From: Annona cherimola | Taxonomy: Eukaryota > Streptophyta > Magnoliopsida > Magnoliales > Annonaceae | Length of the DNA: 64,000 nt | Assembly: GCA_030490835.1 (NCBI GenBank) | Contig: CM059977.1 | Span: 15,595,399 to 15,659,398, forward strand | Direction of reading: 5' to 3' | Part shown: piece after piece, positions 1 through 10,728 of the stretch | Layout: every line of letters starts with the position of its first letter | Numbering within the stretch: the stretch's first letter is position 1 | Translations under genes and position numbers: made by a program | The notes under the pieces: generated by a model | What the model saw: the letters and a program-made list of their open reading frames with translations, nothing else | Database searches by the model: none | What the model was told of the DNA's origin: nothing

Positions 1-30
<30 letters not shown>
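1..30. repeat. (AT)n microsatellite at the window edge
   Basis: The first 30 bases are uninterrupted AT dinucleotides, and the tract may continue beyond the window. It is simple sequence with no coding content. Confidence 0.9.
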
Positions 31-34
<4 letters not shown>

Positions 35-114
35 AGATATTTGAAGTTTTTGCACATATGCCTACAAAATTTGATCAATATTGTATCTGTGTTTTTAAGT
101 TTGCCGATATTGCA

Positions 115-440
115 AGTATACCCATAAAATTTATATGAATTTGCAAGGGTGTCCCTTCCGTTACGACGTCACTAGAATTTTCCATAAAATAACGATAATG
201 CCTTTTTAGCCAAGTAATACACTTACGATTTTTCAAATATTATAGACATATTTGCTATTTTATATATTTTTACATATATTATTATTTTAGATTTTTTTGA
301 ATATATTTAAAATATTTGAAAAAAATTATAAGTATATCACTTGCCTTAAAGGTCACTATCATTATTTCAGTAAAATTTTAACGACATCTTAACCAAGGAG
401 ACGCACTTGCAAATTTATATAAACTGTGGGCATTATACAT
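115..440. repeat. Foldback (inverted-repeat) element
   Basis: Bases about 115-230 and about 335-440 are imperfect reverse complements. Both arms contain a TTTGCAAG motif followed by similar sequence around GACGTC or its diverged partner. The core between the arms is AT-rich. The layout is that of a foldback MITE. Exact ends and a target-site duplication could not be fixed. No gene is seen in 1-790. Confidence 0.5.
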
Positions 441-1621
441 CACTATTTAAAAATCATTATGCTGAAAGTATAACTTAGATATTTAAAAAATCTTTAAAAT
501 ATATATATGTATTCAAAAATAATAAAACTTAATTTCTATAATTAAATATTCTTAGATAAACAAGTATATAAAGAAAAAGATAAAAAAATTTGTTATAAAT
601 GAATTGTTTTAGATGGGCTAAACTGAACATTTGTGTAGCCTTAACTAACAGGATTATTTATTATTATTATATATTTATATAATATTTTAAATTTATTACT
701 CTCAAGTAAAATATAAATTCATTAGCTTAAATTCAACCCAAACCTAATTTCCAAAAATTAGATTAGAATTCAGATTTGATTTTATACGACTGGCCGTAAA
801 AACAGCATTTTTGCGACAGGGTCTCTGCACCGTTCGATTGATCGCTTTTAATTTCTACCCTTCATCTTGCATTTAATGCGGTGTACTGAAGACATGCAAT
901 AAGCTGCGAACGTGGAGATCTATTGCAGCGGCATCAGAGGCGGGAGAAACCGAACCTCACTGTGTTTGTGCGAGGCTCTGGAAAATCCACCTATGGCATA
1001 CCCCACCTTTCTCTCCACGAAAAGGAGAAGAAGGTGGATTTCAGACGCGGGACGACGGGTGCATTTCTTCATGATTTTTTCCATTTTAATTTTTCTGGTT
1101 GCCTGGTTTTTTCTGTTTGTTTATTTATCTTTATCTTTTTAATTTTTATTTTCCCAGTTGTTTTATTTTAAGAGTTTTTATTTTCTGTTTGCTTTAATCT
1201 TTTTTATTTAAAATTTTTTGTTTGCCGAGTTATTTTTTTCCTTTTTTTGTGTTTGTTTTTTCGTTTCCCTGATTTCTTGTTTGCCCGGTTTGTTCCGTGT
1301 TTTTACTATTTACATTTTCTGTCTTTTTTTAATTTTTAAATGTTGTTTGTCCGGTTTTTTTTCCGTTATTCAGCTTGCTTGTTTCTTTTTATTTTTTGTT
1401 ATCCGGTTGCTTTTTCCCTTTTTTCTTTTTTTTGTTATTTTTAATATTTTCTTTGCCCCGGTTGTTTTCCTTTTTTTATTTTATTCTTGGCCTTGTTTTT
1501 TTTCAAGTTATTTTGTTTCTGTTTGCGCCCATTTTTTCTTCGGATTTTAGTGTGAGTTATTTTTTCGCATTTATTTTCTTTTAATTCGAGGTTAGTTTTT
1601 CAATTTATTTCTTTCATAATT

Positions 1622-2040
1622 TGTATATGTACCCACATAGTTTGACGTTAATTATAGATATATTCACATAGTTTCATAAAATGCATATTACTTCCATATA
1701 ATTTCACCAAAATTGCGTATAACCCCACGCCGTCATCTTCTGTTAATATCTAACGTTAAATTGTGAAAAATGACAAAAATGCCCTCATACGTAGTTTCAC
1801 AAATTGCATATCATCCAACATGGTTTCACAAAAATTGCATATTATCCCATGAAACTTTGTAAACGGATGAGGGCATTTTCGTCATTTTTCAAAATATAAC
1901 GTCAAATATTAACAGTAGGTAACGGCATGGGAGTAATATGCAATTTTGTGAAACTATGTGGGGATAATATGTATTTCATAAAACTACATGAGTATATCTG
2001 CAATTAGCATCAAACTATGTGGGTATATATTTAAATTACC
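1622..2040. repeat. Foldback MITE inside the MULE-like element
   Basis: The left arm (about 1623-1783) and right arm (about 1866-2031) are reverse complements. The outer tips are TATGTACCCACATAGTTTGA and, on the other side, TCAAACTATGTGGGTATATA. Inner blocks match too (AAAATGCCCTCAT with ATGAGGGCATTTT). The ~80-bp loop itself repeats the 'hyphenated' TTTCACAAA-TTGCATAT motif. It lies in the spacer of the larger inverted repeat, so it is probably a later insertion. Confidence 0.7.
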
Positions 2041-2804
2041 CTTATTTCTTTTTAATAAATTTTGACATGTTGGTGCGATATCTATGCAGCAAGTAAAAGA
2101 CATGTTACTTATTTTTGCAATTGTTCTTGTGAGTTTCGGCACCTAAAATATCAACTCTGAGTTGTTATTTAAGTATTATTGTAAATTAATTAAGTAATAT
2201 ATGTAATAGATAGAGTTAGAATATGTGTAGTAAAATAAATTTTAGTATTATTAGAAAAATTAATGTGCACAATCTAGCAATTCCTACTGCAGTATAGTAA
2301 ATGTGTGTTTGGAAATTGATACACTTTTAGATAAAAATTGAGTATAAAAATTTTTTAAATGAGAAAAATAATATACAATGATAGAAGTAATGATGAGAAA
2401 TAAAAAAAATAAAATTACGATAAATAGATTAATTACAATAAAAAAGATTAAAATAAACAAAAAATAAAAACTCTAAAAATAAAATAACTGAAAAAATTAA
2501 AAAATAAAAATAAATAAACAAACAGAAAAGGCCAGGCGACCAGAAAAATAAAAAGGAAAAAACACGAAGAAATGCAGCCGGCGCCCTGCAGCTCAAATCG
2601 ACCTTTTACTTTCCACGGGGAGAGATGGGTATGCAATGGGTGGATCTTCCCAGCGTTACACGCAGACAGTTGAGTGTTGCGTTGCATTGAACGAGGGAGC
2701 TTCCGTTTCTCTCCTCTGACGCCGCTGTCATAGCTTCCACGTTAGCAGCTGATTGCATGTGTTCATTACAGCGCATTAAATGCAAGATGAAAGGTAGATA
2801 TTAA

Positions 2805-3075
2805 GGGTGTGCTCGGCAATCGATAGAAAATGTAAAATTTTTTAATCTGAACTTTTCATTCTCTATTATTATAATTTTTTTTAATTTTTTTTTCATTTTT
2901 TTCTGTATAACTATCCTACTTTTTAATTATTTCTACACAATTATCTACGCAACTAATCTATCTATTTTAATTTTATCCTCTTTACTATTCATCACTCCTA
3001 TCGTATCATATTATTTGACAACTTTTATTTTCTAAAACTTTTTTTCGAAAATTTTATCTATTACCAAGCATACCC
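2805..3075. mobile_element. Tourist/PIF-Harbinger-like MITE, copy 1 (nested in TIR)
   Basis: It starts GGGTGTGCTCGG and ends CCAAGCATACCC, imperfect versions of the family ends GGGTGTGTTTGG...CCAAACACACCC seen elsewhere in this window. Flanking triplets are TAA and TAG. The body shares the family's internal blocks (ACTTTTCATTCTC, CTATCCTACTTTTTAATTATTT, CACTCCTATCGTATCATA). It interrupts the right arm of the larger inverted repeat, so it inserted after that element did. Confidence 0.75.
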
Positions 3076-3150
3076 TAGGAGCACTCAATCCAACTGTACA
3101 GGACTCATATCGCAAAAATGTCATTTTTTTTTTACAACCCGTCTAATGAA

Positions 3151-4519
3151 ATCAAGATCATTTATAAATAAAATTAAACTGTTTTATAAATAAAATTAGA
3201 GTTAGAAGTTAAATTCACGAGGCCTAACAGTACCCCTACCTACTATACGTTGTGTTCGCCTGAGTGGCCCACCTTACTACCTTTGTAGCTTGGAAATGCG
3301 AATGGTGCATAGAAGATCAAGGCCCACCAGGCACAAAAGCACCCATCGCATCTGACTCTGTTAGCCTCTCCGTACGGTACCGTAACTGCGAATAGAGAGA
3401 CGTTTTTCCAAGTTGTCTGATACAAGCAAAACTCTCTCGCATTTCTGGCTACGAACATGAAGACTGTCGTCTATCAGTCCTGACACACTACACATGCCCC
3501 ATTATTGTTATTATTATTATCTGGCTGAAAAGACTGATCGTCGAGAGATCAGCAGTCATCACACACAACAGACACTGACATAAATCGGCTTTCTCCCATC
3601 ACCAGCTCATTTATAAGATAAAATTTCATCCCCTCTAAATACGCGGACATTAATGTATCTATATTCCCACTCGATTACAACAAGTATATACAACAAAATC
3701 ATGATGTGGGCGGTTCCGGTTCAACTAATACTCAAAAATGGCTATGATTAGATGCCGCTTCAATTTTTATGTGAAGCCCACATGCGACCTAAGATGCCGG
3801 TTCATCCATTTTCTCTTTCAGTCCTGCACATACAGTTGCACAAGTCATGAATGAATTAGTCAAAGCGCCCTAACAGACCGCCGTGGTCATGAAGGGATAG
3901 CAGCAAATACAAATAAAAGAAACCCTAAATGATGTCTGCAAAATAAGAATGTATGTTATAAATATACATACACACATCAAGAGATAGTGGGTATTACTGT
4001 ATCCAACAAATTAAAAATAGACACAATTTTACGACCCTAGGCCTTCACTAGCTATTACAATCTGTTTTACAGATTATCCAAACAGAAGCATTCAAAATAG
4101 TCTATAAACGATTCGTCTTTTTTTTTTTTTTTTTTTTGGTTATCATAGACGAGTCTCAAAAAGGAATAAGAATAATAAATTTAGATTCCACACTATATGA
4201 GAAATCATAAGAAACAAGCAGCAGAGAGCATTTGCCTCGACAAATTAATTAGCTTAGACTAGAGGATGAACATGATCCCGTTTCTGCAATCCAATCCAGT
4301 CCAGTCTGGAGTGGTGTTGATCAATGATTAGAATTTTAAATCAGAAGAACATACCCGAGGGATGACCATGTTATTCTTTGGAAAGCATGAAACTGGTAAT
4401 TACAGAGCTCAATGATCTAAATAACTCAGATGGAAAAGAGAAACAGACAACTGAAGTCCAAAGAATTATCAAAGACACGAATAGTCGGAGGAACGCCGAC
4501 TACCTTATTTACATTATTT
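3151..4519. other. Intergenic stretch, no gene seen
   Basis: There is no convincing coding exon on either strand. A run of 18 or so T residues lies near 4119-4138 and could be the poly(A) tail of a minus-strand retroposed fragment, but no flanking duplication was found. This stretch would hold the 3' end of the WVD2-like gene, whose final exons I could not identify. Confidence 0.4.
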
Positions 4520-5019
4520 ATTGATGCACCAACTTCACAGGGATTCTGGCATGGGGGTTGCCTACTAAGGCCTTGTCGTAGCTTCTTTATTTCTGTCCCC
4601 TTCATTGCCTGCATCAGACATGTGAAATGCTAATAAATAAGCTATGGAGCTAAACCAACCATTACCTTTTCCTTTTTCTTTATTTTATGAGAAAATGGGT
4701 AGGAGGAATTCAAGTCGCTAACGAAAACTTCTGATTGAACAAGTGCCAATTAATTTAACAAAACTAAATGCCCAATTATTGTTAGATAACGTTATCATCA
4801 ACAATCAAATGCATATTCAGCTGAAAGCCTGAAATTCTTCAAAACACAGGAGCATGGGGTGAAGGAGAGCAGGAGCGATGAGTAGTTGTCAGAGACAATA
4901 GGATTATTTGAAAATGGAAAGAAAATAATAAAAGCTGAGTAGCTATACTAAGGAGAAGTGAAAAAAATGCATACGCTTGGTGTCGAGCTTTGACGTATCC
5001 TCTCCACCTCTCTTTTCTC
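4520..5019 (-). pseudogene. Eroded TPX2-domain exons of the WVD2-like gene
   Basis: Three exon-like pieces continue the upstream gene. 4975-5019 (AG acceptor, GT donor, 45 nt, phase 0) reads EKREVERIRQSSTPS. 4666-4730 (AG and GTAATG borders) opens with KFSLAT, like the start of the TPX2 core in this family, then meets TGA. Read in another frame it ends KKKEK. About 4541-4608 opens with AMKGTEIKKLRQGL, which matches the end of the TPX2 helix. The next family motif (KATPMP) is present as ATPMP but in a different frame, as if about four bases were lost. The acidic/basic core expected between KFSLAT and KKKEK is missing. Comparison with the family is from memory. Unrecognised splicing is possible. 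Confidence 0.5.
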
Positions 5020-5495
5020 CTGCGATTTTCCAAGAAACAGAGATCAACACGAAACCAAAGAAGCTTGGGCAACTCTTGACTTGCATAGACATTCCTAACG
5101 CAAGAGGATTAAAAAGAATTATATGGGTGATTTCATAATGAAAGATTAAAGGTATGACGGGCAATTATGGCATGCATGTGAATCACAGGCTATCCATCAA
5201 GCAGGTGGCCACACAAGCATGCTCCCAAGAAAAGAAGAGATTTCCTCGTCGGGTGGATCCCAGATACTATTCGATAAATAATATATCTACTTTTTGTTCC
5301 TGTGGCCCATTCGATTGATGGAACATGATGCCCAATTCGGCATTCATGGCACCCTTGCGGAGGTTCTGCCTTGTGAAAGACCTGAACCCAGCACCTCCAG
5401 CAGCCTCCTTCAATCTCTACTCTACACCAATCACCCCAGATTTCATCAAATAAGGATAAAAGAAATTGATGGATGCATGCCTCTCTTTGTTTCAC

Positions 5496-8009
5496 CGGTC
5501 TTGCAACAGTCCTCAGGCTGGGAGAAAGCGATGTGGACTTAGAGACTTGTTTGCTAGCACTCGCAAGTTTGGAAGCCCTGCCAAACAAATCAAAGTCGAG
5601 TGTTCTAACCAAAATTAGTTTATAAAAGGCAGAAAGAAAATGTTTGAGTGTGGAAGGGCATTTGACACATTCTACCTGGTTGAAAGAGATGGAACTCTTG
5701 AATCCACAGGCCTTCTTCCAGTGCTTGGCTTCTCTGCCACCTTCCTATCTCTATCACTGGTTACCATACTAGATGTTAGAAGCCGCAGTGAGCCAGGGAA
5801 TGCCGAAAGACTAAGTGAACGAAGGAAACAACATGAATGATGCCTCCAATTACTCAAAAGAAGAAATAACCCTCCACCACAATTACATTTTGTTTTTGTC
5901 CAAGATCAGGATATCATAAATGTGAAATTAGGCACAATCCATAAAATTTGAGAGCATGTTATCTCCAATTCACTATGTCACATTTCGTAGTTTGAAAACC
6001 AAGGGTATATTTGTCAAGCCTCTCACACTTTTAAAGCAATTGTCTGGAATAATAGAAATAAAACAAGATCATGGGGACATTAAAATAAGCACAAACAGAT
6101 ATCCATGAAGATTGAAGATCAAATCAATTTGTAGGCCATGTGCCATAAGTATTATTACCCTTCATCACGTCCCATATGGATTGCAGCAGGACTATTTTGT
6201 TGTTTATCATTTGCAGATACCTGTGAAGAAATGAATGTCAATCTCAAAGCTGCATCAAGAAGATTGCAATATGTATACCAAGTATGTTCCAAGAAATGCA
6301 GAAAAATAAACCTGCAGAGGACTAGAGGAATTTGCATCCTCTGAGTAGTCTGATGGAGAGATTCTCTTTTGGAATGCCTTAAATGCTCTCCTCACAATCT
6401 CTTTATCTCCCATTTTCTCCATGATAAGACTTCTTCTGGGGGTGGCAGTCGCAACAGGATCAGAAATATTGGAGCTGATAACAAGAGATGAATGCAGAGC
6501 AGTTGGTAATTTGTTCTCAGTGGCATTCCTGCTCTTCGGCCTCGTGGGGGTATTGGCATTATCCTTTCTAATTGAAGCCTTTGCAGCAGTAGGAGAGATT
6601 GAAGCCTTTGCAGCAGAGGGAGAGATTGGAGAAGCTGGTGATGCTCTTGGGACCCTAGTGATATTAGTGTTTGGTGATTTCATTGTGGACATTTCGGCTT
6701 TCTTTTTTACGGTAGCCGTGTTCTTTTCCACAGGTTGTGCAGGAGTTTTCTGGGCAGTTAAGAAAAAAGAATCAGAAGGCGTTGATGGAAAGAACATGCT
6801 GAATTCAGAAAACCTAACTTAATAGCAAGAAGAATTCAGCTGCACACAAATGTGTCAGGAAGGCATAAGACAAAATCTGATAAACAAATTTCTTTTTCAA
6901 CATACAAATGCGGGCTATAAGACATAGAACATGACGAGTGGCCTAAATCTTGCAAAATTACCAAATGAAAATATTCACATCATTACTACTATAGTTCGTC
7001 TTTGATTTAATCACACAGCTGAAGTACCAACATAGAAAACATGATGAAAGAGGCACATCTATAATAGAATTTAAGAACCGAACCTTTCGAGATTGCTTAG
7101 ATGACAACTTCTGTTTGGCAGCCTTCTCTCGCTTCTGGCTTGCCTGATTTGTTTCTGTGTCTCTCTGATCCTGAGATGGCTGCTCCATCGAGAGATCAAT
7201 CAGCAATTCTGGCTCCGGAAATTGCTTCTCTTCCTCAACAGAAGCGTCCACCTTCAGTTTTTCGAGTTGCAGATTGTTGCTGGGCACATCTTCTTCTTCT
7301 TCTCTCGCGCTACCATTCTTCGAAGGATCTTCGGTTTCTCCAATCACTGTCTCTTGTGTTAGCTCATCACCGATGCCTGCGGCATTAGATTCTATATCAT
7401 CCCCGTTGCAATGTATATCTTTGCTTCCGTCCCCATTCTCTGGATCTACTTGCCCACCCTTCCCATCTCTATACTCCAAATTCCAGCCATTAACAGCTCC
7501 ATCTCCAAACTTGGGTTTGTCGGATTTGAAGGAATTAACCTCTGCATGCTTCTCTTGCTCTAACAGCTCTGCTTTTCGAGCAGCAACTTTTTTGTAATGG
7601 GCTTCGAAATAAGCCTTCTTCTCAGCGACTGATCCAGGGGTGGAGCATTTCTCGGCTTCTTCCATGTACTTGTTCTGCGAGAAAGACGACCATCTGTCCC
7701 AAGACAATGACTCCCCCGAAAATCTTCCAAACGACACCGACTCCTCCACAACTGTCTTGCTACCAGCTTCCATCTCTTCTGCCTAATTCACAGCACCCCA
7801 ACTCAATCATAACCCAACAAACCCAATAATTCGAACAGCCTAAACATCCATTTTACACAATCAGAAACAGAAATCGAAGAAGAAAAGAAGTAAGAAAAAC
7901 GCAAGAATCTACAAAGAAAACACAGAGGAAAATGATCTGAAAGTGAAGTGAGAGCAATGAAAGAGGACAGATGGATTACTTGTGCGTCTTTCTCAACCCC
8001 ATCTGCCAT
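5496..8009 (-). CDS. WVD2-LIKE 7-type microtubule-associated protein (N-terminal and middle exons)
   Basis: Six coding exons join in phase: 7980-8009, 7084-7782, 6312-6749, 6159-6220, 5676-5810 and 5496-5577. All have GT donors and AG acceptors and together give about 482 residues. The start ATG at 8009 gives MADGVEKDAQ and joins in phase to the second exon. The N terminus carries the hallmark of this plant family: VSFGRFSGESLSWDRWSSFS, then KCSTPGSVAEKKAYFE and a charged AHYKKVAARKAELLEQ helix (residues about 25-85). The middle is low-complexity and basic (KASI repeats, TATPRRS). WVD2-like proteins bind and bundle cortical microtubules through a C-terminal TPX2 domain. Here that domain should lie below 5496, where the exons look damaged. 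Clean exons suggest the gene was recently active; whether it still makes a complete protein is open. Confidence 0.8.
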
Positions 8010-8040
8010 CTCTCTCTCTCTCTCTAGAGTGAGAAGCAGG
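8010..8040 (-). promoter_or_regulatory. Purine-rich 5' leader tract of the WVD2-like gene
   Basis: Immediately upstream of the start codon the coding strand has a run of GAGAGA units (seen as CTCTCT on the plus strand). Such tracts are common in plant 5' untranslated leaders. No confident TATA box was assigned. Confidence 0.4.
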
Positions 8041-10393
8041 GGGAGAAGAAGATTGGTTCGATGTAAATAAACCGGTAAAAGAGAAGCAGGCGAAGAGACA
8101 CGGCATGTGAAATTGATGGCCGGATCCTTCTCCCCCTTTGCGTGATGTAAGGCATGTGTAAGAGAGCAGCAATGCTCTTATCCGTCGCATTGTTCACTAG
8201 CCACCTCCATCTATAGCAGCCCGGAATCCCATTCATTTAAGCCCCTTAAACCTCTTAGATATCAATGAATCCAAGGGGGAAAAAGAAAAATTAGATTCTG
8301 ATAATAAGCAATAAGTAATCGCATATTCCATACTCTCTTTGATCTTACAATCTGATGCGTTCACAAGACGATCTATTACTTTAAATAGGCGCCCATCAAG
8401 AATCCAAGATCATTCCTCAATTCCAATCAACGGTGGGCCAATTCATATGGTTAGATGAATTTCGCAAGTTTTTATCCGATTCATAAATCAACGATTTGGG
8501 TAGCTCCAAATTTTGGCTTGATTAGAAAATAGTTTAAGATACAGAAAATGGACGGATTAGATTTGACCGATCTGCCACGAAGATCTCTACAAAGTGCAGT
8601 GTATAGAAGCAGAGCGTCAGATGCTGGCGGATGATTTAGCTCGGCTGCATTTATCTTTTCACGGGACTATGGAACCGGGCGCAGATTACACACCCTTGTT
8701 TTTCTAGTTATTTGATCTTTTTGTAAAGATCCAAGCCATGTACATTATCCTTCTCCATGAATATTTGTATGATGTAAAAAATAATTTTAATTAAATTTAT
8801 AGATAATTGACAAACAGTGAAAATACACAAAAAATTTTATAATTATACTTTTAATATTATAGATTATAAAAGATTTCGATCAAATAATTTTTATATTTAA
8901 TATAAAAAAAATTTTAAACATAATTCATGGCTTGGATCTTTAAAAGGTGCAAAAGAAAGGAAAGGCTAGGAGTGCAATCTACACCGGGTTTTGCAGAAGC
9001 ATAAGCTTCTATGTTTGTGACTTTGTCAGTTTCTGATTTTTGCTTTTTTAAAACCTTAACCCGTCTCTTTCTTAAAAAGATGTGCTGCAGCAAGCAGACA
9101 GGCAGATAATAATTAATAATTATTAAAAAAAAAAACAAAAAAAGTTCGGTGATCCTACCATCCTTTTTGCTTCAGGGATTTTTCCTCCACATATGTACGC
9201 ATGTGTGCAATCATTTCCGCCGTCGGTAATGGACTCCAATCAATCAGCTGTCCACACGTTACCAGCAGGGTTCGGCTGCAGCAGAGATGGGCTGAAAGAA
9301 GTGGTTGGATTTCCACGAGAGCGCATCTCAGGGCTGCTGCTATGGTTGTACTGAACTCGCATGTCCATTGGCCAGAGTCGGTCCCAAGATTTCAAGATTG
9401 TTATTATTGTTTAGCTATTCACTGCTGCTTACCTTGCCAACAGTCACCGTCAGAGGCCCCGAATTCGACGCATTTCTAACCGTCCTTGTCTTATTGATGA
9501 ATGCTAAGCATCATCTCAATGAGGCATCTATTTATAGTATGCACAAGTGCGTACGCAGCACTATAAGGTAAATAATAATAACGATACAACTTTATTATTT
9601 TCCTTAATTTTGACAATTTTACTTTCTATTGTTACCTGTATTTTCAATTTTTTTTTTGGAAAATTATTTTAATGAACATCATTCAACTTTTTTAATCATT
9701 AATATGATGACCTCCTACTAATACAATGGATACCCAAGTACACCTTAACAAAAAGGTATCCCAATTATTTAATCCGGCACATTTTTTAAGGTTGAATTCT
9801 TTTAATAGTCCACCTTAATGACTAATTTCGATGGAAATTTATGTTATCTAAAAGTTAATAAGGTGGCTATAACCTTCAGTCTAGCTACACATTTGAAGAT
9901 GCAAATAAAATTAATATCCATTGTATTGCGCAATTACTATAAGTTGGATGCAATTCAAATTTCAAAAGAATACGGTTGATCTGATGTAGCCAAACATCCA
10001 AATTCGTCTATATGATACTCATTTTGTACGTGAACAAAGAGTTAACCATTGTTTCTTATACGGAATACTGGCTTACAAAAGTTTTGATAAGAGGAAGTAG
10101 CCATCGCCCTCAATGGATGATATAGGATTGCTAAAATCAGGACCAATTCAATTTTCTTTTCGCCCAAACATGACCAAATTTTTTTAAAAAATAATCACCA
10201 AAAAGTGGTTGGTGTAGCAGACCCGACAATATTCAACTAGCAAATTTTTAATGCTCAAAAGCAGGGCAATGAGAAACAAAGATAAAGGAAAATGAAATAA
10301 GGAAAAAAAAAACTCAATTTCACTTCAGGCTATTACAAGTTATGACATGGCTTTTCTTAAAACAATTTATGCTACTTTTACCATTGCTTAGAG
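8041..10393. other. Intergenic stretch upstream of the WVD2-like gene
   Basis: It holds the presumed promoter of the minus-strand gene near 8040-8700. Short ORFs at about 9201-9571 overlap in two frames and have no recognisable domain. Nothing else could be supported. Confidence 0.4.
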
Positions 10394-10728
10394 TGTTAGG
10401 TTATTCGATATTGGTTGTGGAAGGGGCTAGGTGTGTAATTAAAGTGTAAGAGAAAACCTCATTTCTTAGGCTAGCTTTTAGGGTTGAGAAGGCCCATAAG
10501 CATTCAACAAATTAGTATTAGAGCTCACGGTACAAAAAACTCCATCCAAAAGCCATGAAAAAGAGGTTGATGGGAAAATCTAACCTAAGGCCCAAAATGT
10601 AAAGGGAGAGATTGTTATATTATCCTACATAGGTTGTAGAAGGAGTTGAGTGCGCAGTTAAAGTGCAATAAAAAGTCTCATCTCTTAAGTTAGCTTTTGA
10701 GATTGAAAAGGTTTATAAGCACTCAACA
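10394..10728. mobile_element. TRIM (terminal-repeat retrotransposon in miniature), complete
   Basis: Two direct repeats of exactly 116 bp, 10394-10509 and 10613-10728, both begin TGTTA and end CTCAACA or TTCAACA, roughly 75-80% alike by eye. Just inside the first repeat is TAGTATTAGAGC, close to the plant initiator-Met tRNA primer-binding motif TGGTATCAGAGC. Just before the second repeat is a purine tract AAAGGGAGAGA. Flanking pentamers TAGAG and TAGAA look like a target duplication with one change. The whole element is 335 bp with a ~100-bp interior and no ORF, which is the TRIM structure. The divergence between repeats points to an old insertion. Confidence 0.85.

Larger units (their letters stand above)
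770..3150. mobile_element. Non-autonomous MULE-like element with long terminal inverted repeats
   Basis: Two arms of roughly 370-430 bp, about 785-1215 and about 2437-3140, are reverse complements of each other over nearly their whole length. Shared blocks include the CTTCATCTTGCATTTAATGC region, the AACGTGGA region, the GGAAAATCCACC/GGAAGATCCACC region and a T-rich end containing CTGTTTGTTTATTTAT. The right arm is interrupted at 2805-3075 by a MITE and its homology resumes on the far side. The outer ends read GGCCGTAAAAACAGCATTTTTGCG on the left, with a diverged match on the right. Long TIRs without a transposase ORF are typical of Mutator-like non-autonomous elements; that assignment is inference. 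A clear 9-bp target duplication was not found. Confidence 0.55.

Noticed and set aside
912..1584. Overlapping plus-strand ORFs rich in Phe and Leu, looking like membrane proteins
   Set aside because: They are the translation of T-rich DNA inside an inverted repeat arm and spacer. Several frames are open at once and no family is recognisable.
2448..2687. Minus-strand 79-codon ORF with Phe-rich tail
   Set aside because: It is the other arm of the same inverted repeat and mirrors the plus-strand ORF. It is not a gene.
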